Assembly (NCBI GenBank): GCA_025935995.1
Contig: JAICUF010000005.1
Location: 1 to 57,660, forward strand
Length of the DNA: 57,660 nt
Direction of reading: 5' to 3'
DNA from: Gemmatimonadales bacterium
Lineage (GTDB): Bacteria > Gemmatimonadota > Gemmatimonadetes > Gemmatimonadales > GWC2-71-9
Under the pieces are notes generated by a model that saw only the letters and a list, made by a program, of their open reading frames with translations, was not told where the DNA came from and made no database searches. Positions 8,313 through 16,169 of this stretch are shown in pieces. The translations under genes and the position numbers were made by a program. The stretch's first letter is position 1. The number at the start of each line of letters is the position of its first letter.

Positions 8313-9130
8313 GCCGTCCGCCGGTAGATCCGCTCGCGGGCGTCCACGAGCTGAAAGCGATCCCGCGCCGGGCCCAGCAGCGTCTCCACCTTCCCGAGGA
8401 GGAGGATGCCGCCGGGCGCGAGGCAGTCCGCGAAGGTCTGGAACAATCGCTCCTGCATGGCGCGATCGAAGTAGATCACCACGTTCCGGCACAGAATGAA
8501 GTCGTAGCGCGCCCGGAGCGGCGGGTCGCCGCCGAGGTCGAGCCGGCGGATGGCGACGGGACGCCGGATCGCGGGAAGGACGACGAAGTCATCGCCGTCC
8601 GCTGCCAGGTAGCGATCGCGGACGGCCGCCGGCATGTCCGCCGCGGCATCGGAGCGGTAGCGGGCCGCGGCAGCGCGCTCCAGGCTCACGCGATCGATGT
8701 CGGTGGCATCCACGTGCAGTCGGCCCAGCCACTCGGGGCGCGCGGCCGCGCGCGCGATCTCGGCGACGAGCATCACGACGGTATAGGGCTCTTCGCCCGA
8801 CGCGCAGCCGGCGCTCCACACGGTGAGGCGCCCCTCGCGTTCGGCCCAGAGCGGGGCGAGCGCGGAGCGCGCCAGGGCGTCCCACGTCTCCGGGTTCCGG
8901 TAGAAGCGGGTGACGTTGATCGTGAGCGTATCCCGGAGCCGTTCCGCCTCGCCCGCGACGCGCTGCAGCACGGCCAGATAGTCCTCGAGGGTGTGCACCC
9001 CGCACGCGCGCATGCGGACGCCGATGCGGCGCCGGAGGCACTTGTCCTTGTAGACGTCGCCCATGAGCCCGGCGGCGTCGGCGATGCGGCGGGCGAGCGC
9101 GGCATGGCCCGCGTCGTCGAGGGCGGTCAT
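8309..9130 (-). CDS. cheR: Chemotaxis methyltransferase CheR
   Basis: This 273-aa protein carries a CheR N-terminal helical domain with INVTRFYRNPETWDAL. A Rossmann SAM domain follows with VWSAGCASGEEPYTVVML, DATDIDRVSLERA, FILCRNVVIYFDRAMQ and a closing GGILLLGKVETL. It methylates receptor glutamates with SAM. It lacks the long TPR tail seen in some atypical CheR proteins. The ATG overlaps the stop of the PATAN-TPR gene by four bases, which ties the adaptation enzymes to the MglA/PATAN block. Confidence 0.95.
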   Translation of the reverse strand: MTALDDAGHAALARRIADAAGLMGDVYKDKCLRRRIGVRMRACGVHTLEDYLAVLQRVAGEAERLRDTLTINVTRFYRNPETWDALARSALAPLWAEREGRLTVWSAGCASGEEPYTVVMLVAEIARAAARPEWLGRLHVDATDIDRVSLERAAAARYRSDAAADMPAAVRDRYLAADGDDFVVLPAIRRPVAIRRLDLGGDPPLRARYDFILCRNVVIYFDRAMQERLFQTFADCLAPGGILLLGKVETLLGPARDRFQLVDARERIYRRTA

Positions 9131-10746
9131 GAGGCGGCGTCGAGCATGTCGAGGTTCGCGCGGGCGAGCTGGTGGCCCGGATTGAGCGCGGTCGCGCGGG
9201 CCCAGCTCTCGCGCGCCCGCAAACGGTCCCGGCGCTTGAACGCGATGTTGCCCAGCTTGAAGTAGAGGTCATCGCCGAGGTCGGGCGCGAGCTTGGCCGC
9301 GCGCTCGTAGGCGTCGAGCGCCTCATCGTAGCGGCCGCTCCGGTACAGCAGGTCGGCGAGGTTCTTCGAGACCTGCGGAAGCGAGGGGTCGTCGGCGAGC
9401 GCCGCGCGCAGCAGCGTCTCGGCGCCCGCGATGTCGCCGCTGGCCTCGAGGAGCACCGCGAGATTGTTCCGGAGGACCACGTTCGCGGGCCAGGCGTCCA
9501 GGCCGGCCCTCGCCGTCTCGAGCGCGGCGTCGTTGTCGCCGTCCGCGGCGGCGGCCAGGGTCATGGCCCAGTACCAGAGCGCGGGAAGCGGGCGGTCGCC
9601 GTTCAGCCCGCGCGCGCGCCCCAGTCGCTCGCGCGCCGCGGGAAAATCATCCCGCCGGAGCGCGGTGATTCCCCAGCCGATCAGGATACGGGCATCATCC
9701 CGTCCCCGCCCCGCCGCCTCGCCGTATGCGGCTTCGGCTTCGTCCAGCCGTCCCGCCTGCTCCAGCGCATACGCCAGGTTGTGCAACGCCGCCGGCCGGG
9801 GACCCCCGCGTTCCACCGCCAGGCGGAACGACGCCGCGGCGTCCTCCCAGCGCGCCTGGCGGAGGGCGATGAGCCCGAGATGGAACGGCGCCGTCCCCTC
9901 GGAGGGCCGCAGGTCGGCGACGCGGCGGAACTCGCGCTCTGCCTCATCCAGCATGGCCGCCTTGTAGAAGGCGATGCCGAGATTGCGATGCTCCTCGATC
10001 CGGGCATCGTTCACCTTCGGCGCGGCCGCCGAGACCGACGAGCCCGTGCGGTGCGCAAAGCCGGCCGTGATCAGCCCGTAGAGCGCCTTCCCGACCTCGA
10101 ATTCCACCAGTCCCGAGTCCTCGACCACCTGCTGCACGTCCCGGGTCCCGTCGAGCAGCGTGAGGAGTCGCTGCTGCGCCGCCGAGAGCGTGACGTCCGC
10201 CGCGTCCATGTGCGAGCGGTCCACGGCGAAGATGAGGTCGAAGGACGGGATCTTCTTGCTGATCAGACTCCACTCGTCCACGCGCCTGGCGCCCTCGAGC
10301 AGCAGCGACTCCGGGTTGAGCTGCACCAGGAAGTCCTGCCCCTCCGGCCGGACGCCCGCTTCGAAGTTGAAGGTGCCGGACGACCAGGTGAACAGGTAGT
10401 AGACCGCCTCCTCGATCTGGAGCCGGATGTAGTCCTCGAGCTCCGCGCGGGCGAGGGCGCCCGTCTCGACCAGGATCTCGCCGATGCGGCGGCCGCGGTC
10501 GGTGCCCTGCCGCGCGATCGCTTCGTCGAGCTGCGCCGCGCTGATGCGGCCGTTCTTGACCAGCATGTCGCCGAGCCGGTCGCGGCGGTTGACGATCGAC
10601 GCGTAGGTGATCCGCCCCTCGTCGAAGTAGATGTAGCCGAAGCTCTCGCGGTCGGCGACCGCGAGGCACCCCGACCGCCGTCCCAGCGTCAGCAGCTGGA
10701 TCACGTCGGGAAGACTCGCCTCCCTGAGGCTGCCCTTGATCGCCAT
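9127..10746 (-). CDS. PATAN (DUF4388)-TPR protein 2
   Basis: The 539-aa protein begins with a PATAN/DUF4388 domain: [41 protein letters not shown] helical two-unit region follows (LGDMLVKNGRISAAQLDEAI and IGEILVETGALARAELEDYI). Next come EEAVYYLFTWSSGTFNFEAG and a winged-helix-like stretch (LSAAQQRLLTLLDGTRDVQQVV, to about residue 255). The rest (about 270-535) is about seven TPRs. PATAN domains are known mainly from cyanobacterial response regulators and delta-proteobacterial polarity proteins, where they act in signalling or motor control. Here the domain has no receiver attached. It is coupled by a one-base overlap to the DnaA-like gene and by four bases to cheR. An effector or scaffold role is inferred. 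Confidence 0.85.
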   Translation of the reverse strand: MAIKGSLREASLPDVIQLLTLGRRSGCLAVADRESFGYIYFDEGRITYASIVNRRDRLGDMLVKNGRISAAQLDEAIARQGTDRGRRIGEILVETGALARAELEDYIRLQIEEAVYYLFTWSSGTFNFEAGVRPEGQDFLVQLNPESLLLEGARRVDEWSLISKKIPSFDLIFAVDRSHMDAADVTLSAAQQRLLTLLDGTRDVQQVVEDSGLVEFEVGKALYGLITAGFAHRTGSSVSAAAPKVNDARIEEHRNLGIAFYKAAMLDEAEREFRRVADLRPSEGTAPFHLGLIALRQARWEDAAASFRLAVERGGPRPAALHNLAYALEQAGRLDEAEAAYGEAAGRGRDDARILIGWGITALRRDDFPAARERLGRARGLNGDRPLPALWYWAMTLAAAADGDNDAALETARAGLDAWPANVVLRNNLAVLLEASGDIAGAETLLRAALADDPSLPQVSKNLADLLYRSGRYDEALDAYERAAKLAPDLGDDLYFKLGNIAFKRRDRLRARESWARATALNPGHQLARANLDMLDAAS

Positions 10747-12734
10747 CAGCGCCACTCCTCGATCAGGCGCGCCGCGACGTCGGGCCACTCCCACACCATC
10801 TTCTCCCGGCTTCGGATGCCGCCGGCCGTCGGCGCCAGCACGCCGCTCACCCGCGCCGCGGCCCGCCGCGGAGCGCGGACGATCGCGCCCTCCAGCACCT
10901 CGCGCGCGAGCGCGGCCGTCGGGTGCACCTGCTGGACTTCGGCCGCGTTGAGCACGCGCTGGACGAGCCCCAGGGCGCTGCGCATCGAATCGGCGGGCCG
11001 CGCCGCGATGTATCCCGCCAGCTCGGGATCCACGCCGTCGAGGCGCGCGGCGAGCAGCCGCTCGATCGCCACCTGGCGAAGCGCGCGGTCGGGAGCGGGC
11101 AGCTCGACGACCAGGCCGCCCTCGAGCCGGGTGAGGAGCCGGGGCTCGATGCCCTGCATGTCGGCGAGCGGGACCGCGGACGTGAACGCCATCTGCCTGC
11201 CGCTCTCGAGCAGCAGGTTGAACAGCAGAAACAGCTCATCCTGCGTCCGATCCTTCCCCGCCACGACGTGCACGTCGTCGAGGAGAAAGGCGTCCACCCC
11301 GCGATAGCGCGCGCGCCACGAGGCGGTCGCATCGCGATCGATGGCGTCGATCAGCTCGTCCACGAACTCGTGGGCGCCGAGGCACGCGACCACCCCGCCC
11401 CGCGCCGCCAGCGCGTTGCCGAGCCCGTGGAGGAGGTGGGTCTTCCCCACTCCGCTCGCGCCGACGATCACGAACGGGTTGTAGCGCCCCGCCCCGTCGG
11501 TGGCGACCGAGTGCGCGGCCCGCACCGCGATCCGATTCGATGCGCCCTCGAGGAAGCTCTCGAGGCGCCAGTGCGGCGACGGAGCCGGCGGCGGATTCGC
11601 CCCCTGGCGCGCGCGCTCGAGGAGGGCTTCGGCGGCGGCCACGTTGTCCGGATCGAAGAGCTCGGCCGAGCCCGAGAGCGCGGGCGCGGTCTCGGCCAGC
11701 TCGGCGCCGATCGCGCGCAGCCGCTCGATGTCCTGCGCAAAGGCGTCGAGCGAGGTGTGCGGATCGGCGACGATCTCCTCCGCCAGCAGCCGCTCGAGCC
11801 GCGCCGTCCGGTACCCTTCGCCCTCCCACCGGAGCACGGCCTCGGCCACGCGGGCGCGCCACGACTCGACCTGCTGGCTGACCGTCGCCGAGACCTCGGA
11901 GAGGAAGTCGGCAAACTCGTCGCGCGGCGGAGCGTCGATCGCCGGCTCCGGAAGCTGCTCCTCGTCCCCGGGCGGCTCATCGGCGAGCGGCGGTCCGTCC
12001 TCGGCCACGCCGGCGGCCTCGGAGCTCCCGAGCAGCAGGGCCGCCTGCATCGCGTCGAGCGGCGCATCGCTCGCCGCCTGGAAGGCGATGAGGCGGTGGA
12101 GCGCACCGATCAGCTCGCGGACGCTCTCGCTGCCGGCCGATGCCGCGGCCTCCAGCACGCCAGGCGCGAAGGCCGTCCCGCGCTCCTCGGCCCGCCGGCG
12201 GAGAATGGCGACGCGCGTCTCGTAGTCGGGCGCGAGGATGTCGATGACGAGGCCGCCCGCGAACCGCCGGATCAGGCGCTCGTCGAGCCCTTCGATTTCC
12301 CCCGGCGGCCGGTCGCTGGTCAGCACGATCTGCCGGCCCGCCGCCTGCAGCGCGTCGACGAGGCGGATGAGCTCGGCCTGCGCCTCTCGCCGCTGGCTCA
12401 GGAACTGGACGTCATCGAGCAGCAGGAGCCCGACGTCCGCGAAGCGCCGGCGGTGCGCCTCGCCCTGGCCGCCGGCGACCGCCGCCGCGAACGATTCGAG
12501 GAAGGCATCGGCCGTGAGATATTCGACCGCGAGGCGCGGGTCGATGCCGGCGGCCGCGTGGCCCATCGCCATCAGGAGGTGCGTCTTGCCGAGCCCCGGC
12601 CGCGCATAGATGAAGAGCGGGTTGTAGACCGTTCCCGGCGCCTCGGCCACGGTGCGCGCCGCGGTCGCCGCGAGGCGGTTGGCGGCGCCCACCACGAGCG
12701 TGTCGAAGCGGAACTGCGGGTTGAGCCCGGTCAC
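10746..12734 (-). CDS. Tandem DnaA-like AAA+ ATPase without DNA-binding domain
   Basis: The 662-aa protein holds two DnaA domain III-like AAA+ lobes. Lobe 1 (about 1-225) starts [19 protein letters not shown]. It has Walker A ARPGLGKT (44-51), Walker [10 protein letters not shown] (103-111), sensor TSDRPP, Arg-finger box [12 protein letters not shown] and a sensor-2-like [11 protein letters not shown]. Lobe 2 (about 388-600) has GASGVGKT (425-432), [15 protein letters not shown] in place of TSDRPP and [11 protein letters not shown]. Between them (255-385) is an acidic, then helical, linker. The DnaA domain IV helix-turn-helix is absent. The C-terminus ends in a Trp-rich tail ([20 protein letters not shown]). 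It is not the replication initiator. Position between mglA and a PATAN gene, with overlaps at both ends, points to a signalling or assembly ATPase. Confidence 0.88.
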   Translation of the reverse strand: MTGLNPQFRFDTLVVGAANRLAATAARTVAEAPGTVYNPLFIYARPGLGKTHLLMAMGHAAAGIDPRLAVEYLTADAFLESFAAAVAGGQGEAHRRRFADVGLLLLDDVQFLSQRREAQAELIRLVDALQAAGRQIVLTSDRPPGEIEGLDERLIRRFAGGLVIDILAPDYETRVAILRRRAEERGTAFAPGVLEAAASAGSESVRELIGALHRLIAFQAASDAPLDAMQAALLLGSSEAAGVAEDGPPLADEPPGDEEQLPEPAIDAPPRDEFADFLSEVSATVSQQVESWRARVAEAVLRWEGEGYRTARLERLLAEEIVADPHTSLDAFAQDIERLRAIGAELAETAPALSGSAELFDPDNVAAAEALLERARQGANPPPAPSPHWRLESFLEGASNRIAVRAAHSVATDGAGRYNPFVIVGASGVGKTHLLHGLGNALAARGGVVACLGAHEFVDELIDAIDRDATASWRARYRGVDAFLLDDVHVVAGKDRTQDELFLLFNLLLESGRQMAFTSAVPLADMQGIEPRLLTRLEGGLVVELPAPDRALRQVAIERLLAARLDGVDPELAGYIAARPADSMRSALGLVQRVLNAAEVQQVHPTAALAREVLEGAIVRAPRRAAARVSGVLAPTAGGIRSREKMVWEWPDVAARLIEEWR

Positions 12735-13333
12735 GCGGCGGGCCCCCCGACGGCGAGCTTCCGCAGCACCAGCTCCGAGATCCCCTTGAGCGTCTCGAAG
12801 ACGCCGCTGCCGTGCAGCGCATCGGCCGGGAAGCTCTCGACGCCGCGGAAGTTGAGGGCGTCATCGAGGTCCTCGCGGGCGAGCACGAGATCCCGCGGCA
12901 GGTCCTGCTTGTTGTACTGGAAGACGATCGGCATCTGCCGCACGTCCACGCCCTGCTCCAGCAGATTCTCCTGGAGATTCTGGAGGCTCTCGATATTGTC
13001 GTCGAACCGCCGCGCCTGGCTGTCGGCGACGAACACGACGCCGTCGGCGCCCTGGAGCACGAGCTTCCGCGTCGCGTTGTAGTAGCTCTGACCCGGCACG
13101 GTGTAGAGCTGGAAGCGGGTCGTGAACCCGGAGATGGAGCCCAGCTCGATGGGAAGAAAATCGAAGAACAGCGTGCGGTCGCCATGCGTCGCGAGCGACA
13201 CCATGCGGCCGCGTCGCGTCTCCGGCACCCGGCCGAACACGTACTGCAGATTGGTCGTCTTGCCCGACCGTCCCGGTCCGTAGTAGACGATCTTGCAGGT
13301 GATCTCGCGGGCGGTGAAGTTGACGAGCGACAT
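12731..13333 (-). CDS. mglA: MglA-type small Ras-like GTPase
   Basis: This 200-aa protein closely follows Myxococcus MglA. The P-loop is GPGRSGKT (residues 19-26), then [20 protein letters not shown], the switch II block [31 protein letters not shown], and the base-recognition QYNKQDLP. MglA GTPases set the leading cell pole and drive motility machines in gliding bacteria, and roadblock proteins act as their GAP. The whole protein is one GTPase domain. Here it sits two bases after a roadblock gene and overlaps the DnaA-like ATPase by four bases, inside a Che operon. Control of MglA by the Che system is inferred from this arrangement, as in the Frz pathway of Myxococcus. Confidence 0.95.
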   Translation of the reverse strand: MSLVNFTAREITCKIVYYGPGRSGKTTNLQYVFGRVPETRRGRMVSLATHGDRTLFFDFLPIELGSISGFTTRFQLYTVPGQSYYNATRKLVLQGADGVVFVADSQARRFDDNIESLQNLQENLLEQGVDVRQMPIVFQYNKQDLPRDLVLAREDLDDALNFRGVESFPADALHGSGVFETLKGISELVLRKLAVGGPAA

Positions 13334-13335
13334 GG

Positions 13336-13797
13336 CTACCGTCCGAAGAGCGCGCGAAGACTGGCGTTGAGCTCGTGCTCGAAATTCTCCGCCAGGACGG
13401 GACCGCGCGGCTCCTCCGGCGGAGCCGCGGCCGCGATCTCGTCGGTAAACTGCTGAAAGAAGAGCTGGACGATGCCGACGGATGATTCGGGACCGAACGC
13501 GACGAGTCCGATCCAGCGGCCGCGCGGCGTCTCGAAGCCCGAGAGCATCAGCCCCTGCTCCGTGCCCTGATGGACGAGCGCCCCGAAGCGGGGCGAGCCC
13601 ATGAGGTGCGCCAGCTCGCCGGTCGATGCCATGATGCCGGCGCCGAGCGCGGCGGCGGACATCACGTCGACCGAGCGCGTGAAGCCGTGCTGCGCCACGA
13701 CCTGCCCTGATGACGTCATGAGGAGGACGAGCCGCGCGGCCGATTCGTCGAGGAACCGGCTCAGCGGCCCGCTCACCCAGCTTTCGAGCACGCGCAT
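13336..13797 (-). CDS. Roadblock/LC7 protein (MglB-like)
   Basis: The 153-aa protein has one roadblock/LC7 fold: [16 protein letters not shown], then [20 protein letters not shown], a central [10 protein letters not shown] strand and the closing [22 protein letters not shown]-terminal tail of about 30 residues is mostly helical. Roadblock dimers of the MglB kind bind MglA-GTP and stimulate hydrolysis. This copy lies directly before mglA (2-base gap), the classical mglBA order, so it is the best MglB candidate of the three roadblock proteins here. GAP activity has not been shown. Confidence 0.87.
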   Translation of the reverse strand: MRVLESWVSGPLSRFLDESAARLVLLMTSSGQVVAQHGFTRSVDVMSAAALGAGIMASTGELAHLMGSPRFGALVHQGTEQGLMLSGFETPRGRWIGLVAFGPESSVGIVQLFFQQFTDEIAAAAPPEEPRGPVLAENFEHELNASLRALFGR

Positions 13798-14144
13798 CAG
13801 GCGATCCCCCGGGCCGCCTCGAGCAGCTCGAGGCGCGCGAGGCCGAGGTTGGTTTCCCGGTCGCCGACGGCGACGACGAGGAGCTCGTCGCCGGCGGGCA
13901 CGGCGAGGAGCGTGCCCGTCTCCCCGCGGAGCTGAATCACGGTCGGCCGGCCGAGACCCGCGCTCGCCGCCGCGCGGCGGAGCCGGCCGGCGAGGCTGGC
14001 GGCCAGCGCCGCGATCGCACGGCCGTCGACATCCTCCATCGACGACTCGGAGATGACCAGGCCGTCGGGCGCCGAGACGAGCATGGCGCCCCGCACCCCG
14101 CGCACCGCGCTCACGCGCCGGAGGGCGTGGTCAGCGCCGCTCAC
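13797..14144 (-). CDS. Roadblock/LC7 protein, short
   Basis: At 115 aa it is little more than a roadblock domain: [58 protein letters not shown] and [14 protein letters not shown]. The GTG at 14144 overlaps the stop of the TPR-roadblock gene (GTGA), and its stop shares a base with the next roadblock gene. The upstream extension of the frame overlaps that gene and is not coding. It probably dimerises, with itself or with one of the two neighbouring roadblock proteins, to form an MglA regulator. Which pairing occurs cannot be read from sequence. Confidence 0.85.
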   Translation of the reverse strand: MSGADHALRRVSAVRGVRGAMLVSAPDGLVISESSMEDVDGRAIAALAASLAGRLRRAAASAGLGRPTVIQLRGETGTLLAVPAGDELLVVAVGDRETNLGLARLELLEAARGIA

Positions 14145-15025
14145 GCGACACGCTCCAGCCAGCGCCGCGCCGCCTGCGCCGCCCGCTCGGCCACGAGCCC
14201 GAGCCGGCCGGCCGGGACCGAGACGTCGCGCACGGTGAGCAGCACGGTCTCGGCGGTGGGCGCCACCAGATGGGCGTTGCCGTCCTCGCACTCCACGCCC
14301 AGACTCTGCCACTCGCCGAGCCCAAGCAGCCGCGCGGCCCGCGCCGCTTCACGCGATACCCCGGCCAGGTGCGCGGCGACGGCATCGGAGACATCCGCCC
14401 CATCCTCGTTCCGCAGCGCGCCTCCCAGCCTGAGCCCGTGCTGATCGAGCAGCAAAAGCCCGTCGCGCGCGCCGTCCAGCCCCGCGAAGAGCTCGCTCTC
14501 GGACGACGTGCCGGACCCCGAGTCGATGGCGAACGGAATCGCGCGCGATGTGGGCGCGGGTGCGGCCTCGGCCACGACTTCACCGGCCGCCGTTCCCCCG
14601 GCCAATGCCTCCGCCGGCGCCGGGGCGGCCGCGACGCGCACCCGCTCGATCGCCGCGCGAAGTCCCGCGTCCTCCGGAGCCGCCTGGGCCGCGAACTCGA
14701 GGTGCCGGAGCGCCCGCGCGAGGTCGCCCGCGCGATAGTACAGGAAGCCGAGCCCGCGATGCGCCGCCTGATGCGCTGGCTCGAGCTGGAGCGCGTTCAT
14801 CCAGCCGTCGAAGGCCCCGTCGCCGTCGCCGCGCTCCGCCAGGATCCGGGCGTGGAGCGCGTGGGCGTCGGCCAGCGCGGGGTACCGAGCGAGGCCGCTC
14901 GCCGCGACGGTGAGTGCCGCGTCGAGCTGGCCGCGCCGCCGCAGCACCTCGGCGAGGTCCAGGAAGACGAGGCTGCCCGGATCCCGGGCGAGCTCGGATG
15001 TCAGTGCGCGCACATCATCATTCAT
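14141..15025 (-). CDS. TPR-roadblock fusion protein
   Basis: This 294-aa protein has about three to four TPRs at the N-terminus (residues 10-130, for example LDAALTVAASGLARYPALAD and LEPAHQAAHRGLGFLYYRAG). An Ala/Pro/Glu-rich linker (about 130-170) follows. A C-terminal roadblock/LC7-like domain (about 172-290) has GARDGLLLLDQHGLRLGGAL, VSDAVAAHLAGVSREAARA and HLVAPTAETVLLTVRDVSVP. The fusion suggests a bridge between TPR-binding partners and a roadblock/MglA complex. It overlaps PATAN-TPR protein 1 by 8 bases and the short roadblock gene by 4. Confidence 0.82.
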   Translation of the reverse strand: MNDDVRALTSELARDPGSLVFLDLAEVLRRRGQLDAALTVAASGLARYPALADAHALHARILAERGDGDGAFDGWMNALQLEPAHQAAHRGLGFLYYRAGDLARALRHLEFAAQAAPEDAGLRAAIERVRVAAAPAPAEALAGGTAAGEVVAEAAPAPTSRAIPFAIDSGSGTSSESELFAGLDGARDGLLLLDQHGLRLGGALRNEDGADVSDAVAAHLAGVSREAARAARLLGLGEWQSLGVECEDGNAHLVAPTAETVLLTVRDVSVPAGRLGLVAERAAQAARRWLERVA

Positions 15026-16166
15026 GGGCGGACCGGATTCCCTCCAGCAGGGTCACGGCGGCCGCGCGGAGCCGCGACACCGTCCCCCCGAGTGCGTCCT
15101 CGGCCGGCGGCCGGCTGTCGAGCCGGCTCCAGGCGTCCCAGCTTTCGAGCGCGCGCTCGAGCTGTCCGTCCGCCGCCTGACTCACTCCCAGGATGCGCCG
15201 CGCCGGCGCCAGCTGGGGATCGAGCCGCAGCGCCTCCTCCAGCGCCGCCGCCGCGTCGGCAGACTGGCCGCCGGCGAGCAGCGCGCGACCGAGCATCAGG
15301 TGGCCCTCCGCATGATCGGGCCGCGCCGCGATGACGTCCTGCGCGGCCAGGCGGGCCGCGTCGGTGTCGCCCCCGGCGAGCGCGGCCCGCGCCCGCGTGA
15401 GGAGCTCCGCGAGCTCGCCGCCGATTCCGGCTGCCGCCGTCCGCGCCCGGGGATCATCGAGCACCACCACCCCCGCCGACGCCAGGCCGAACAGCGTGCG
15501 CGCGACGTCGAACTCGGAGCGGCCCAGCGCCGCGGCGAGCGAGCGCACGTCACGCGTGCCGTCCACCGCCGCGAGCACCTGCCACTCCGCCGGCAGCAGG
15601 TCGAGCCGCGTCGTTCCGCCGGCCTCCGGCGGCACCAGCGCCGGGATGACGCCGAGATGCGGCACGCGCGCCTCGATGCGGGCCCACTCGTCGATCCGGC
15701 GCGCGGCCTCCATGAGGAGCGCTTCCGTCGGGATGCGGACCACCGTGCCACCGACGCCGGTTCCGTCCTCGTCGCTGAAGGAGAAGTACCCTTCCGACCA
15801 GTTCATCAGCTCGAAGACCACTTCCTCGACCTGCGCCCGGACCTGTCGCTCGAGGTCGCGCCGTGCCACCGCGCCGATGTCGAGGAGGATGGCGCCGAGC
15901 CGCCGGCCGTCGCCCGCCGTCTGCATCGCGCAGGCGCGGGTGAAATCGGCCTCGCTCAGCTTGCCGCTCCGGAGCAGCAGTGTGCCCAGGAGATGCGGAT
16001 TGCTCCGGATCTCCGCGCCGACCACCGCGCCGCGGTCGAAGTGCACGACGCCCGCATTCTGGCGCAGATCCGACGTGACGCGCAGCGTCCCCGTCTTCCT
16101 CGCCAGATCCAGCAGCTGGAAGACGTCGTGGATCGACAGCTCCTTGAGCGGGCCCTCGATTGGCAT
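15018..16166 (-). CDS. PATAN (DUF4388)-TPR protein 1
   Basis: The 382-aa protein starts MPIEGPLKELSIHDVFQLLD and continues with ARKTGTLRVTSDL, VVHFDRGAVVGAEI, LLLRSGKLSEADFTRACAM and LGAILLDIGAVARRDLERQV. This is the same PATAN layout as at 9127-10746. A winged-helix-like stretch follows (LLPAEWQVLAAVDGTRDVRS), then about three TPRs (about 255-370). It is a shorter paralogue of PATAN protein 2. The two bracket the roadblock/MglA/DnaA-like block. The 3' end overlaps the TPR-roadblock gene, and a 3-base gap separates it from the large TPR gene upstream. Confidence 0.85.
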   Translation of the reverse strand: MPIEGPLKELSIHDVFQLLDLARKTGTLRVTSDLRQNAGVVHFDRGAVVGAEIRSNPHLLGTLLLRSGKLSEADFTRACAMQTAGDGRRLGAILLDIGAVARRDLERQVRAQVEEVVFELMNWSEGYFSFSDEDGTGVGGTVVRIPTEALLMEAARRIDEWARIEARVPHLGVIPALVPPEAGGTTRLDLLPAEWQVLAAVDGTRDVRSLAAALGRSEFDVARTLFGLASAGVVVLDDPRARTAAAGIGGELAELLTRARAALAGGDTDAARLAAQDVIAARPDHAEGHLMLGRALLAGGQSADAAAALEEALRLDPQLAPARRILGVSQAADGQLERALESWDAWSRLDSRPPAEDALGGTVSRLRAAAVTLLEGIRSAHE

Positions 16167-16169
16167 CGA

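Noticed and set aside
10746-12734. Reading the DnaA-like gene as the replication initiator and the area as oriC
   Set aside because: No DNA-binding domain IV, no visible cluster of DnaA boxes, no dnaN or gyrB neighbours, and the gene is embedded in an operon.
9172-13082. Two overlapping plus-strand frames opposite PATAN 2, the DnaA-like gene and mglA
   Set aside because: They conflict with coupled minus-strand genes that carry Walker and GTPase motifs. No ribosome site or domain supports them.
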